DNA from: an uncultured Eubacteriales bacterium
Lineage (GTDB): Bacteria; Bacillota; Clostridia; Oscillospirales; Acutalibacteraceae
Direction of reading: 5' to 3'
DNA length: 64,000 nucleotides
Assembly (NCBI GenBank): GCA_934552855.1
Contig: CAKTEU010000001.1
Span: forward strand, 69,820 to 133,819
Positions 1 to 8,739 of this stretch are shown piece after piece. Both the position numbers and the translations under genes were made by a program. The notes below the pieces were generated by a model. The model did no database searches, was not told the origin of the DNA, and saw nothing but the letters and a program-made list of their open reading frames with translations. Position 1 is the first letter of the stretch. The number at the start of each line of letters is the position of its first letter.

Positions 1-1732
1 GTTCGGGCTTGTTCTTTGTGTTGTCAAGAAGAACTTCTCCGTTGCGGTCAAGAACCTTGTAATAGCTGTAAGGCTTGTAATACTTTCCGCCGTTTCCGAA
101 TGTTGCAAATGCGGCAGCCATTTCAAGCGTTGTTACACCGGTGTTTGTTCCTCCGACGGCAAGCGGTGAAAGATCCATATCATTGGTTGAAAGGTTTAAG
201 TGGAAATGCTCGTTTGCATATTCAAAAGCGGATTTCACACCAAGCATTTCGCTGAGGATTCTTACCGGAACGGTATTGAGCGAACGAACAAGTGCTTCCT
301 GAACGGTGATATAGCTTCCGGAACCGTGGTCGCCGTTGAAGTTTCTCGGCCACGGTTCACCGTTTAAGGTAATCGCTTTTTCAAGAATCATCGATGTCGG
401 AGAAATAAGGCCGAGATCCATTGCCGGAGCATAAACACCGAGCGGCTTGATTGAAGAACCCGGCTGACGTTTTGCACGGTTGTCGGTTGCTCTGTTATAG
501 GAACGGTTGGTGGTCTTTTTGCCCGTACCGCCGACAAGGGCAACAATTCTTCCCTGATAGTCCATGATAGTCATTGAAGATTCGGGATATTGCCCGCGAG
601 AGTCCTGATACGCCGACGGGAAACCGGTTTTGTTTTCATAGATGCTTTCAAGCGTATCCTGAACATCCTTATCAACTGCGGAATATATTTTCAAACCGCC
701 GTAATAAACCATTCGCCAAGCTTCGTTATATTCATAGTTATACTTGTTTTGAAGGTCTGCAATAACCTGGTCGATAACATATTCTTCATACCAAGAATAG
801 ATATGCGTACTTGATGTACTGCTGTTGTCATCCTCTTTTTCGCCAACAAGCTTGATTTTTGTTTTGAGGGCTTTGTTATACTGCTTGTCCGTAAGCTTTC
901 CTTGCTGATGCATGAAATAAAGGCAGTCACGTTGTCTTGTGATTGCAGCATCATAATTCACATACGGGTTATAGGAATAAGGAGCCTGAGTAATTCCGGC
1001 AAGGACGGCACATTCGGCAGCGTTCAGCTTGCTTACGGATTTTCCGAAATATGTTTCCGCAGCGGTACGAACACCGTAGCAGCCTGCGCCGAGATATACC
1101 GTGTTGAGATATGCTTCAAGAATATCCTTCTTTGAATAATATTTTTCAAGATTAAGCGCACGAAGAATTTCATTGAATTTTCTGATGTATGTTACGTCTT
1201 TCTGGTCAGTAAGGTTTTTTATAAGCTGCTGGGTGATTGTTGAACCGCCCTGACCGTTGAGCGAAGGCTTGATGAAAACGCCTATCGTTCTTCGCCAGTC
1301 AACGCCGCTGTGATCGTAAAAACGCTTATCTTCAAGGCAAACGAATGCGTTGAGAAGATTTTTCGGCATTTTGTCATAGCTGACCCAAATCCGGTTTTCT
1401 TCGCCGTGAAGGCGTGTTGATTCAACCGGCTTGTTGTTTTCATCATAGTAATACATGATCGATGTCATGCTTTGCGAGCTCTTATAATTGTCAAGGTCAA
1501 CAATAACCTTTCCGTTGACAACCGAATTAACATAAGAAAGAACCGTTGTTCCGACAATCAAAACAGTGAGCACGCCGGAAACAAAAAGACAAAACAGCCC
1601 CAAAAAGATTGAAAACAAAACGGGGTGCTTCTTTTTCTTTTTGCGTCTTCTTTTTCCGTGCGGCTGTTTCGGTGCAGAGGAAGTGCGCTTTCGAACATTT
1701 TTTTGTTCGTTATCGTTGGAGCTTTTTGGCAT
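1..1732 (-). CDS. Class A penicillin-binding protein (PBP1A type), 3' end beyond window
   Basis: Bifunctional peptidoglycan synthase: a transglycosylase that polymerises lipid II and a transpeptidase that cross-links stem peptides outside the membrane. At least 577 codons lie in the window; the C-terminus, with the expected KTG motif, is beyond base 1. The start is the ATG at 1730-1732, preceded by GGAGG. A short cytoplasmic tail rich in Lys and Arg (HGKRRRKKKKK) precedes one membrane anchor. The transglycosylase domain shows EDKRFYDHSGVDW and GGSTITQQLIKN; the transpeptidase SxxK box is S426-S-I-K429, in QPGSSIKPLG. The gene is monocistronic as far as can be seen, with its own promoter at 1798-1826. 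The family assignment is secure; the exact orthologue name is not. Confidence 0.93.
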   Translation of the reverse strand, partial: MPKSSNDNEQKNVRKRTSSAPKQPHGKRRRKKKKKHPVLFSIFLGLFCLFVSGVLTVLIVGTTVLSYVNSVVNGKVIVDLDNYKSSQSMTSIMYYYDENNKPVESTRLHGEENRIWVSYDKMPKNLLNAFVCLEDKRFYDHSGVDWRRTIGVFIKPSLNGQGGSTITQQLIKNLTDQKDVTYIRKFNEILRALNLEKYYSKKDILEAYLNTVYLGAGCYGVRTAAETYFGKSVSKLNAAECAVLAGITQAPYSYNPYVNYDAAITRQRDCLYFMHQQGKLTDKQYNKALKTKIKLVGEKEDDNSSTSSTHIYSWYEEYVIDQVIADLQNKYNYEYNEAWRMVYYGGLKIYSAVDKDVQDTLESIYENKTGFPSAYQDSRGQYPESSMTIMDYQGRIVALVGGTGKKTTNRSYNRATDNRAKRQPGSSIKPLGVYAPAMDLGLISPTSMILEKAITLNGEPWPRNFNGDHGSGSYITVQEALVRSLNTVPVRILSEMLGVKSAFEYANEHFHLNLSTNDMDLSPLAVGGTNTGVTTLEMAAAFATFGNGGKYYKPYSYYKVLDRNGEVLLDNTKNKPE

Positions 1733-1797
1733 ATAACAGACCTCCGAAGCTTTTTTACAAACTTTTGAACTATGCAAACTCTTCCATAGTATTCCTT

Positions 1798-1826
1798 ATT
1801 ATAGTAAATATTGGTTTTTAAATCAA
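1798..1826 (-). promoter_or_regulatory. Sigma-A promoter of the penicillin-binding protein gene
   Basis: On the minus strand, TTGATT (1821-1826) and a perfect TATAAT (1798-1803) are separated by 17 bases, about 65 bases upstream of the start codon. Confidence 0.7.
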
Positions 1827-1894
1827 CAAAAATATCAATTTTTTAATAAAAAAGTTATGAATTTCTTGCTTTGTGACAGTTATGTAATGTCAAA

Positions 1895-1922
1895 AAGGGA
1901 AACGCCGTTTTGCGCTCCCCTT
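1895..1922 (-). terminator. Rho-independent terminator after the TauE/SafE gene
   Basis: On the minus strand AAGGGGAGCGC pairs over 11 positions (three G-T pairs) with GCGTTTCCCTT and is followed by T residues, immediately after the stop codon of the permease gene. Confidence 0.7.
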
Positions 1923-1928
1923 AAAAAT

Positions 1929-2708
1929 CTATTTTGCAAACAAATTGAATGCGATTGTTACCGCACCGGTTGCAATAAGTATAACGCCGGTGATTCGATT
2001 GAGCGTTTTTGCGCTTGCTTTGTTTGCAATTTTTGCGGCAATCTGTGCCCAAACAAAGGTGAAAACAATGCAAAGAATAAGTACGGCAATATCACCTACG
2101 CTTTTTCCGATTGCAAAATGGCTGACCGAACCGGTGAAAGCCGTAAAAGTCATGATGAAAACGCTTGTTCCAACTGCGGTTTTAAGCTCATAGCCGAGAA
2201 TGCTTGTGAGAACAAGAAGCATCATCATTCCGCCGCCTGCACCGACAAAGCCGCAAATGAATCCAATCATTGCTCCGCCGATAATCGAACGGATAACACG
2301 CTGCTTTTTTGTGAGGGCATTTTCCATTCCCTCTTTTGTTGTCATAACCGGACGGACAAGAAAACGAACACCTAAAAGCATTGTCATAACGGTTGACATT
2401 GTTCCCATTGTGTGCGCTTCAACAAGCGAGGAAATATAGCTTCCGACGGCGGTGAAAAGAAGAACAAAGGCCATCATCACCGTTCCGTTTTTAACATCAA
2501 GGTTTTTGTTTTTTCCATAAGTAAATGCACTCACGGCACTTGCAAGCACATCGCTTGCAAGCGCAATTCCGACAGCCTGATAAGCCGGAATGTCAAGAAA
2601 AGTGATGAGCATTGGGCTGATTACGGCCGCAGCACTGAGGCCGGCAAAACCGGTTCCGAGTCCTGCGCCCATCCCGGCAACAAAGCAAACAATAGCCTTT
2701 AAAAGCAA
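1929..2708 (-). CDS. TauE/SafE family membrane permease
   Basis: Protein of 259 residues with about eight hydrophobic segments and the Gly-rich repeats typical of TauE/SafE (GAGLGTGFAGLSAAAVISP near the N-terminus, GFVGAGGGMMMLLVLTSILG in the middle). Family members export or import small anions such as sulfite, sulfoacetate or other organosulfonates; the substrate here cannot be read from sequence. The start is a TTG at 2706-2708 with GAAAGG about 12 bases upstream; no nearby ATG keeps the first membrane helix. It lies about 30 bases downstream of cdaR in the same direction, so it may be co-transcribed. It is a different gene from the second TauE-like protein in the sulfoquinovose operon. 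Confidence 0.85.
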   Translation of the reverse strand: MLLKAIVCFVAGMGAGLGTGFAGLSAAAVISPMLITFLDIPAYQAVGIALASDVLASAVSAFTYGKNKNLDVKNGTVMMAFVLLFTAVGSYISSLVEAHTMGTMSTVMTMLLGVRFLVRPVMTTKEGMENALTKKQRVIRSIIGGAMIGFICGFVGAGGGMMMLLVLTSILGYELKTAVGTSVFIMTFTAFTGSVSHFAIGKSVGDIAVLILCIVFTFVWAQIAAKIANKASAKTLNRITGVILIATGAVTIAFNLFAK

Positions 2709-2739
2709 ATTATATCAAACCTTTCAAATTCCTTTTTTA

Positions 2740-4050
2740 TCACTTTTGCTTAACAAGCACCCTCGCACGATAAGTTCCGTATACCCAGCAATCGTCAATT
2801 TCGTCAGAACTTATAGAAATGTTTGAGACTTCAACACGCTGATATTTTGTTTCTGCGGTATCAAGCGAGGAAACGTTAATTTCAATCTGAAGCATATCGG
2901 CCGTAATTTTTTCAAGACTTGATTTCGGTCCGATTATCGTCACATTGTCAAGACCCATATTTTTAAGCGAAGCGGTATATTTGTGATCCTTTGACTGATT
3001 GAGAAAAACAACTTTTGCCGAAGAAGCGTCAATCGTTGTTTCGCTGACAGAACCGAGGTCAACCGTCACGGTGAACTGCTTTATTGTTTTGTCAACAAGA
3101 AGTGCCGCCGATTTTTCATCAACAGTAAAAGTAAGGTCGTTTCTGCCGTTGTGAAGTTTGCTGAAATCAATCGTGCCAACGTTATAGCTTTCGTAATCTT
3201 CGTCGGTCGGATTATACGAAATTTCAACCATATGCGGGGCAATATATACCTTTGGCGGATTTTCATCATAATACTTCGGTTCATTGACAAACTTGACCGC
3301 TGTTTCAACCGTTTTAAGCTTTGAAACAGGGATCGTTATTGTTGCCGGATTGGATTTTTCGCCAACATCGCTGCAAACCAAAAATTCTTTTCCGCGTCTG
3401 CTTGATGTTTCAAACGAAATTTCGGCCGGAACATCAACCGTTTGAGTCAGCGGAAGAAGACCTTCGTCAACCTTTGAAACAAACACAACTTTTTTGAGGC
3501 TTTCAACAACCGAAGCGGGGCCGGTAACATTGACCGTGTTGAGCGAAGGAACGGGTTTTCCGATATAATACTCATCTGTGCTTTGAAGAACATCGCTGTT
3601 TTCAATTCTTGCTTCAACGTTAAACGCATCATTCGCCTTGCGGTCAAAAAAGACGGTGATTGAAGACGGCGAAACCGAAGCGATGTCAACGTCGGTTTCG
3701 TTTGTTCTTGCGGTGAGCGTAAGAACTTTATAGCCGGCGGAATCGATATATCCGCTTGAGGCTTCAACAATTATATCGTCTTTTGTCAGCGAAGTTATGT
3801 TATAGCTTTTTCCGCTGATTTCAACGTCAACGTTAAGGCCGCCTTCTTCAACAAAAGGAACATAATCGTTTTCCTGCGCAAGGGAATTGTCAATTGAAAC
3901 CTTGACATCGGTTATAACTCTGTTTGTGTTTCCGCTGTAATTGATCTTTACCATTGCCCAAAGTGCAACGGCAAGAACAAGTGAAAGAACAAAAAGAAAT
4001 TTGTTGTTATAAAATATTTTTTCAAAAAAATCCGTTTTAATCTTTTTCAT
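2740..4050 (-). CDS. cdaR: YbbR-domain protein, regulator of diadenylate cyclase
   Basis: CdaR-type protein of 436 residues: one N-terminal membrane anchor (FLFVLSLVLAVALWAMVKI) followed by an extracytoplasmic region made of several beta-rich YbbR repeats (for example SSSITVFFDRKA and STVNVTGP-like strands). In Firmicutes this protein binds CdaA and tunes c-di-AMP synthesis. The chosen start is the ATG at 4048-4050, with GGAGGAAG directly upstream; a longer frame to 4128 would run deep into cdaA. The start overlaps the end of cdaA by 14 bases, which implies translational coupling. The usual third gene, glmM, does not follow; a TauE/SafE gene does. Confidence 0.9.
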   Translation of the reverse strand: MKKIKTDFFEKIFYNNKFLFVLSLVLAVALWAMVKINYSGNTNRVITDVKVSIDNSLAQENDYVPFVEEGGLNVDVEISGKSYNITSLTKDDIIVEASSGYIDSAGYKVLTLTARTNETDVDIASVSPSSITVFFDRKANDAFNVEARIENSDVLQSTDEYYIGKPVPSLNTVNVTGPASVVESLKKVVFVSKVDEGLLPLTQTVDVPAEISFETSSRRGKEFLVCSDVGEKSNPATITIPVSKLKTVETAVKFVNEPKYYDENPPKVYIAPHMVEISYNPTDEDYESYNVGTIDFSKLHNGRNDLTFTVDEKSAALLVDKTIKQFTVTVDLGSVSETTIDASSAKVVFLNQSKDHKYTASLKNMGLDNVTIIGPKSSLEKITADMLQIEINVSSLDTAETKYQRVEVSNISISSDEIDDCWVYGTYRARVLVKQK

Positions 4051-4903
4051 CGTTCTTCCTCCGTCTGCTCTTTTTCTTTGAGGGTTTGTCTTCGTCGGTT
4101 CCGATGACAAACTGAGAAAGAATTTCAAGAAGCTCGCCGTTTGTGAGTTTTCGTTTTAAAACGCCGCCCTGCGCCACGGAAATTGCACCCGTTTCTTCTG
4201 AAACAACAAGAACAAGTGCGTCCGAAGCTTCACTCATTCCGACAGCGGCACGGTGTCTTGTTCCAAGTTCACGGCTGAGCGCATTCTGAGTCAGCGGCAA
4301 AATGCAGGCTGCCGCACAAATTCGGTTATCCCTTATTATCATTGCTCCGTCATGAAGCGGCGATTTCGGGTAAAAAATATTTTCAATTATCGGCACAGAA
4401 ATTTTTGCGTCAATTTCGCTTCCGGTTGAAATAATCTCTCCGAGGGGGCTTTTCCCTTCAAAAACAATGAGTGCGCCGGTTTTGCTTTCGCTCATGTTTG
4501 AAGCAGCTTTAACAATTGCGGAAACCGCAGCACGCTTTTCTTCACGTTCAATTGAAGATCCCCGTGAAAAAAATGTGAATTTTTTGAAATCTCCCCTTCC
4601 GAAGCTTTCAATTGCATGGCGAAACTCCGGTTGAAAAAGAAGAATAATAACAATAACAATATCATTGAAAAGCCGACTGAAAAGAAAGCTGCTTGTTGAC
4701 ATATTGAGGGCGGAAACAATAAGATAGCCAACTCCGAGAAAGATAAAACCTTTAACAAGATGAGTTGCCCTCGTCTGCCTAAAAAGTTTAATGCAATAAT
4801 ACAAAACAAGAGCAACGGCAAAGATATCAAGAAAATCGTTCCACCGAAGCGAAGATATAAGTTTTACGGCGTTCTCCTTCACCGCATCAAAAAAAGCGTT
4901 CAT
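4037..4903 (-). CDS. cdaA: Diadenylate cyclase CdaA
   Basis: Makes cyclic di-AMP from two ATP; the second messenger controls potassium and osmolyte transport and cell-wall homeostasis. The 288-residue protein has three N-terminal membrane helices (FAVALVLYYCIKLF, LVKGFIFLGVGYLIVSAL, DIVIVIILLF) and then the DAC domain with both signature motifs, SPLHDGAMII and ELGTRHRAAVG. The ATG at 4901-4903 is preferred, with GGTGA six bases upstream, over a TTG 15 bases earlier. A Lys/Arg-rich C-terminal tail ends the protein. It is followed by cdaR with a 14-base overlap, the standard Firmicutes arrangement. Confidence 0.96.
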   Translation of the reverse strand: MNAFFDAVKENAVKLISSLRWNDFLDIFAVALVLYYCIKLFRQTRATHLVKGFIFLGVGYLIVSALNMSTSSFLFSRLFNDIVIVIILLFQPEFRHAIESFGRGDFKKFTFFSRGSSIEREEKRAAVSAIVKAASNMSESKTGALIVFEGKSPLGEIISTGSEIDAKISVPIIENIFYPKSPLHDGAMIIRDNRICAAACILPLTQNALSRELGTRHRAAVGMSEASDALVLVVSEETGAISVAQGGVLKRKLTNGELLEILSQFVIGTDEDKPSKKKSRRRKNDEKD

Positions 4904-5011
4904 ATTTTCACCAACCAATAATTTGAAAGCCGCCGAAGACCCCGTGCGGCATCGTATCTTTACAGTTTAACCGCCTTTACTTATAAAGACTTAAAACATA
5001 TTAATATGGTA

Positions 5012-6163
5012 TCATATTTTTCTGTTCATTGCAATTCTGTTCAGGCAAAAAGCGAAATATTTAACGTCTTCTTTCGTGCTGAAAAAACCCGGACTGACAC
5101 GAACCGTTCCGTTTTGAGTTGTTTTGCAAAAATCATGTGCAAGATAAGAGCAATGATAACCGGCACGAACGGCAATATCTTTTTCGTCAAGGTCTTCCGC
5201 AGTCCTTTCGCTATGAACACCGTTCGCAACAAAAGAAACGGTTGGAGCAAAAACTTCGCCGTGCATATTGTCAAAAACGGTAATGTTTTTTATTGCGTGA
5301 AGATCCTCTTTAAGAACCTTCATAATATAATTTTCTCTTTCGTGAATAGCTGCTTCTCCGCCCTGCGCTTTGATAAAATCAAGCCCCGCCGAAAGGCCGG
5401 CGATTCCGGGCAAGTTTACCGTTCCGCTTTCGAGCGAATCGGGATACATTTTCGGCTGAGATTTTTGAAGCGAAAGGCTGCCCGTTCCGCCCTGGGTGAG
5501 GCTTTCAATTTCAATCCTTTTTGAAAAGAGCAAAACGCCTGTTCCCATCGGGCCGAAAAGTCCCTTATGCCCCGGTGCGCAAATAATGTCCACACCATCG
5601 GTTTCCATATCTACGGGAAAGATTCCGGCACTTTGAGCGCAATCCAGTGCAAAAATCAAACGCCGTCTTTTGCAAAGCTTTGAAAGCTTTTTGACCGGCA
5701 GAACCGTTCCGAAAACATTTGAAGCATAGGTGCAAAGAATCATTTTTGTGTTCGGTTTGATAAGCTTTTCAAAATTGCCGATTGTTATGTCATCATTTTT
5801 CGGGTCAACGGCGGCAACACTGTAGCTTGCAATACCCTTTTCACGAAGCGTTTCAAGCGGACGGAGAACAGAGTTGTGCTCAAGGGCGGAAATTATCACA
5901 TGGTCACCTTTTTTGAGTATGCCTTTTATTGCCGTGTTGAGCGAATGGGTACAGTTCAGTGTGAAAATTGTTCGCTCAACTTCACACGAAAACATTTCGG
6001 AAAGCTTTTCTCTGCATTCAAAAACGGTTTCTCCGCTTTTTACGGAAAGCTTGTGGCCTCCCCTTCCGGGGTTTGCACCGAAAAAGCGCATTGCGCCCGA
6101 ACAAGCATTGACAACCGACGAAGGTTTCGGAAAAGACGTTGCCGCATTATCAAGATAAATCAT
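5012..6163 (-). CDS. Cysteine desulfurase-like PLP enzyme (TIGR01977 group)
   Basis: Class V aminotransferase-fold enzyme of 383 residues that would release sulfur or selenium from cysteine or selenocysteine. It opens with the diagnostic YLDNAATSFPKP, has a PLP-contacting HNS region (ALEHNSVLRPLE), the Schiff-base lysine in CAPGHKGLFGP, and the mobile-loop cysteine in AGYHCSYLAH. The loop pattern with RAGYHC fits the family that is repeatedly found beside DUF3343 genes rather than IscS or SufS. Its ATG overlaps the stop of the upstream DUF3343 gene by four bases (ATGA), so the two are translationally coupled. No iron–sulfur scaffold gene is adjacent. The exact acceptor of the sulfur or selenium is unknown. 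Confidence 0.9.
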   Translation of the reverse strand: MIYLDNAATSFPKPSSVVNACSGAMRFFGANPGRGGHKLSVKSGETVFECREKLSEMFSCEVERTIFTLNCTHSLNTAIKGILKKGDHVIISALEHNSVLRPLETLREKGIASYSVAAVDPKNDDITIGNFEKLIKPNTKMILCTYASNVFGTVLPVKKLSKLCKRRRLIFALDCAQSAGIFPVDMETDGVDIICAPGHKGLFGPMGTGVLLFSKRIEIESLTQGGTGSLSLQKSQPKMYPDSLESGTVNLPGIAGLSAGLDFIKAQGGEAAIHERENYIMKVLKEDLHAIKNITVFDNMHGEVFAPTVSFVANGVHSERTAEDLDEKDIAVRAGYHCSYLAHDFCKTTQNGTVRVSPGFFSTKEDVKYFAFCLNRIAMNRKI

Positions 6164-6390
6164 CTTCCGTCACCAAACCTTTCAATTCCCATTGTTTGAA
6201 TATGGTTTTCTGAAAGTATTTCAAAGGCTTTGAAAACATCACCCGTTATAAAAAGGGCAAAATTGCAGCCTTCCTTGTGGTTTGGATTCGGATTTCGCCG
6301 AAGCCGTGAGCCTATGCCGTGCTTTTTCAGCAGTGAACGCGCTTTTTCGCCCATTGTCTGGTTTGAAAATTTGATGTATATATAGTTCAT
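6160..6390 (-). CDS. DUF3343 small protein (putative Se/S carrier-like)
   Basis: Protein of 76 residues (IYIKFSNQTMGEKARSLLKK and later LRRNPNPNHKEGCNFALFI) matching the DUF3343 family that is regularly encoded beside TIGR01977 cysteine desulfurases; NCBI names many of these putative Se/S carrier-like proteins. The single Cys in KEGCNFAL is the likely sulfur-handling residue, which is an inference. The ATG at 6388-6390 has AAGGTG nine bases upstream; an in-frame ATG 15 bases earlier lacks a well placed site. The stop overlaps the start of the desulfurase gene by four bases. Confidence 0.8.
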   Translation of the reverse strand: MNYIYIKFSNQTMGEKARSLLKKHGIGSRLRRNPNPNHKEGCNFALFITGDVFKAFEILSENHIQTMGIERFGDGR

Positions 6391-6788
6391 GGCTTTCACC
6401 TTCATTTTAAAAAATATAATTTGATGTTCAGTACAATATATGTTTTTTCAAAAAGGCAGGTGAAAAATGCGGCTGCGACTCATTATTTTAAAGCACGAAA
6501 AAAGGGACCTTTAGATGCAGAGCAAAGAGTGAAAATAATTTCTATTTAAAATTAAAAACAAAGCTATAATTTACGCTGCTCTTTATTTTTGACAGCAACC
6601 GTAAATTATAGCTTTTTTATTTTGATTTTACTCTTTGTTCTGCGTTGAATGCAACAGTCCCAAAAATTCATATTGCCCATTGTTTATATTTTGTCGGCTT
6701 ACCTTTATATCGGTCTTCCGCACCACCTTCAAGCTTATCACTCACGAACCGATTGCAGACATTTTGTAATTTTATCAAAATTATAATG
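6391..6788. other. Gene-free stretch holding a MITE-like element and possible ORF debris
   Basis: No gene with a ribosome binding site is visible. The main content is the palindromic element at 6504-6661. Between that element and the ROK stop, the minus strand reads an open tail that includes FVSDKLEGGAEDRYKG without a start of its own; this could be debris of a lost gene, but the support is weak. Confidence 0.4.
6504..6661. repeat. MITE-like palindromic element, copy 1
   Basis: Non-coding element of about 158 bases. The right end reads ACTCTTTGTTCTGCG..ACAGTCCC and the left end GGGAC..GCAGAGCAAAGAGT, so the ends are imperfect inverted repeats. An inner stem pairs AAAGCTATAATTTAC with GTAAATTATAGCTTT. 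It shares long blocks with the element at 57331-57555 (AAAATAATTYCTATT, CCGTAAATTATA, ACTCTTTGTTCTGCG). The left terminus lacks the TGTCGCAT part present in the other copy. Presumably mobilised by a transposase encoded elsewhere. Confidence 0.75.
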
Positions 6789-7991
6789 TTATCGCTTTTC
6801 AAAGAAAAAGCTTTTTGCCGCCGCAGCGGCGGGACCGATAAAATTGTGCTTTTCATCAAGAAGTGAAAGGCGGATGTTTCCCTTTTTAAAACCGGGATAA
6901 AGTGTTTCACATTCCTTTTTAAAGCGGCTGAAAACCGTTTCTGTGAACATATATCCGAAAACAACAATCCTGTCCGGCGCAATGACCGCAGCAGCGTTCG
7001 TCACCGCTTTTGAAAGAAGTTTTATGCTTTTTTCAATTTCCTCTTTGAGCAAACCGTCAAATTCCGAAGCGGCAAGCACTTTTGAAATATCGGTTTTTTC
7101 TTTTTCGCCGTCGGTAAGTTCAAAAAGGTGCGGCATGTTTTTTGCACCGTAAACCGCTTTTGCTCGGTTCACAATCGCATCGGCTGAAATCACGGTTTCA
7201 AGGCAGCCTTTTCGTTTGCAGCGGCATTCTTCACCGTTCGGAACGGCAATGTAATGACCGATTTCGGAAGAGTCGCTGTCGGTTTTTCCAAGCACTGTGC
7301 CGCCGATGACTATTGCAGAACCGACACCGGGTCCCCACTTAACAAAAAGGATATTATCCTCAACATTTTTCCTGTCAAAAATAAGCGACGCAAGTGCAAA
7401 GGCTTTGACGTTGTTTTCAATCGCAACAGGCATTGAAAGCTCTTTTTCAAGGATATCACGCACCGCAACACCCGGACACCAAACGCCGTAATTTCCGGCG
7501 GTTACGCCTTTTTCTCTGTCTGCGCCGCCGACGATTCCGACCCCTGCGCCGATGATTTTTTCTTTTGAAACGCCGCTTTTTTTCAAAAGCTCAAGGCTCT
7601 TTTTACCGGCGAATGAAAGGCATTCTTCGGGCGAAGCGTCCTTTTCAAAAAGAAAACGTTCGCCGGTTTTTTCCTCCCCGTCAAGGGTACAGACGGCCGC
7701 ATAAAAGCCTTTTTTGTCAATGCTCAGCGCAAGAACAAAAATGCCCTTTGAGTTGAGCGAAAGAATGACCTTTTTTCTTCCTGCGCCAACACAATCGTCA
7801 AAACAGCCGCATTCGCTTATTGCGCCTTCGGCAATCAGTTCGGCGCAAATTTTGCTCACCGCCGCCGGAGTGAGTCCGAGACTTTCGGCAATATCCTTGC
7901 GGCTGAGCGGCTTTGAACCGTTGAGAAGATACAGCACGGAAGCACGGTTTGCGGTTTTGATGCTGCTCATGTTAAAACCAGTATAGTTCAT
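6789..7991 (-). CDS. ROK-family transcriptional regulator, likely of the sulfoquinovose operon
   Basis: Repressor of 400 residues. Residues 15-65 form a winged helix-turn-helix (SRKDIAESLGLTPAAVSKIC); the rest is a ROK sugar-kinase fold with the zinc-binding Cys cluster GEECRCKRKGCLE and an ATPase-like GPGVGSAIVIGG. ROK repressors such as NagC, Mlc and XylR release DNA when a sugar or sugar phosphate binds. The ATG has GAGGTGA just upstream. It is the last of eight genes running from the GH31 gene at 15795 with no gap above 30 bases, so the inference is that it senses sulfoquinovose or a pathway intermediate and binds the inverted repeat at 15814-15850, giving autoregulation. Confidence 0.85.
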   Translation of the reverse strand: MNYTGFNMSSIKTANRASVLYLLNGSKPLSRKDIAESLGLTPAAVSKICAELIAEGAISECGCFDDCVGAGRKKVILSLNSKGIFVLALSIDKKGFYAAVCTLDGEEKTGERFLFEKDASPEECLSFAGKKSLELLKKSGVSKEKIIGAGVGIVGGADREKGVTAGNYGVWCPGVAVRDILEKELSMPVAIENNVKAFALASLIFDRKNVEDNILFVKWGPGVGSAIVIGGTVLGKTDSDSSEIGHYIAVPNGEECRCKRKGCLETVISADAIVNRAKAVYGAKNMPHLFELTDGEKEKTDISKVLAASEFDGLLKEEIEKSIKLLSKAVTNAAAVIAPDRIVVFGYMFTETVFSRFKKECETLYPGFKKGNIRLSLLDEKHNFIGPAAAAAKSFFFEKR

Positions 7992-8000
7992 TCTTTCACC

Positions 8001-8738
8001 TCACTTTATAAAAAGCATTATGCCGGAAACAATCAAAAGAACATAAGTCACCTTCATAAAAACCTCTCGGCTCATTTTTTTAACAAGGATACTTCCGACG
8101 AACATCGCCGCAAAAAGCAAAACAACCGAAAGGATAAAAATCAAAAGCAAATCCTTGTTCCAAAGTCCGCTGCGCACGTCGTCAAAAAGAATGATTCCGT
8201 TGAGAACAATCCAGCAAGCCGAAAGCGTTGCACGAAATTCGTCCTTATCCTTGACCCTTCCCGTCATATATGAAACCAAAAGCGGCCCGCCGCAAACGAA
8301 CATTCCGTGGGTAACGCCCGCCGAGGCAAGCAGCAAAAACGAAACCGCTTTGCTGTGTTCGACACTTTGTTCACCTTTTTTGAAAAAGCTTTTGTATATT
8401 CCGGAAAGCGCAGTCAAAATCACTATCACACCGAGAATGATATAAAGCGCTGAAGCCTTGTCCGCAAAAAGCGAACGCAGAGCAATTCCGCCGATTATTC
8501 CGACGGACATCACGGCAATGATTTTCAAAAACTCTTTTTTGTTCACGCTTTTTCGTTTTTGTAAAACGATATATACGCCCGAAAGAAGTCCGAGCGCATT
8601 GAGAATCGGTTTTGCCTTTTCAAAGCCGACAAGCATCACGCTCGGCGGCATTGCAAGCATCGTTCCGGCAAAGCCCGTAATTCCCTGAATAACATTCGTC
8701 AAAAAGACGACAAGTAAAAACAGTATATTTTTTGCCAT
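8001..8738 (-). CDS. TauE/SafE family permease, probable sulfonate exporter of the sulfoquinovose operon
   Basis: Integral membrane protein of 245 residues with about eight helices and the family's Gly-rich opening (VIQGITGFAGTMLAMPP). In sulfoglycolytic clusters a TauE-like protein is the usual candidate for releasing the C3 sulfonate end product. The chosen start is the ATG at 8736-8738, one base after the stop of the isomerase gene; the GAGG in the isomerase's last codons may serve as binding site, and coupling is likely. A longer frame reaching 8783 would overlap the isomerase. The inferred substrate, 2,3-dihydroxypropane-1-sulfonate, rests on operon context. Confidence 0.82.
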   Translation of the reverse strand: MAKNILFLLVVFLTNVIQGITGFAGTMLAMPPSVMLVGFEKAKPILNALGLLSGVYIVLQKRKSVNKKEFLKIIAVMSVGIIGGIALRSLFADKASALYIILGVIVILTALSGIYKSFFKKGEQSVEHSKAVSFLLLASAGVTHGMFVCGGPLLVSYMTGRVKDKDEFRATLSACWIVLNGIILFDDVRSGLWNKDLLLIFILSVVLLFAAMFVGSILVKKMSREVFMKVTYVLLIVSGIMLFIK

Positions 8739-8739
8739 A

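Noticed and set aside
1857..2375. 172-codon plus-strand frame rich in Cys and Asn
   Set aside because: Antisense to the TauE/SafE gene, begins inside that gene's terminator region, and has no start signal.
1929..2708. First TauE/SafE gene as part of the sulfoquinovose system
   Set aside because: It sits beside cdaR, 4 kb and several unrelated genes away, and the operon already has its own TauE-like gene.
4920..5011. GC-rich dyad (GCCGC..GCGGC) between the desulfurase and cdaA
   Set aside because: No T run follows in either direction and the loop is long; I could not decide whether it is a weak terminator or chance.
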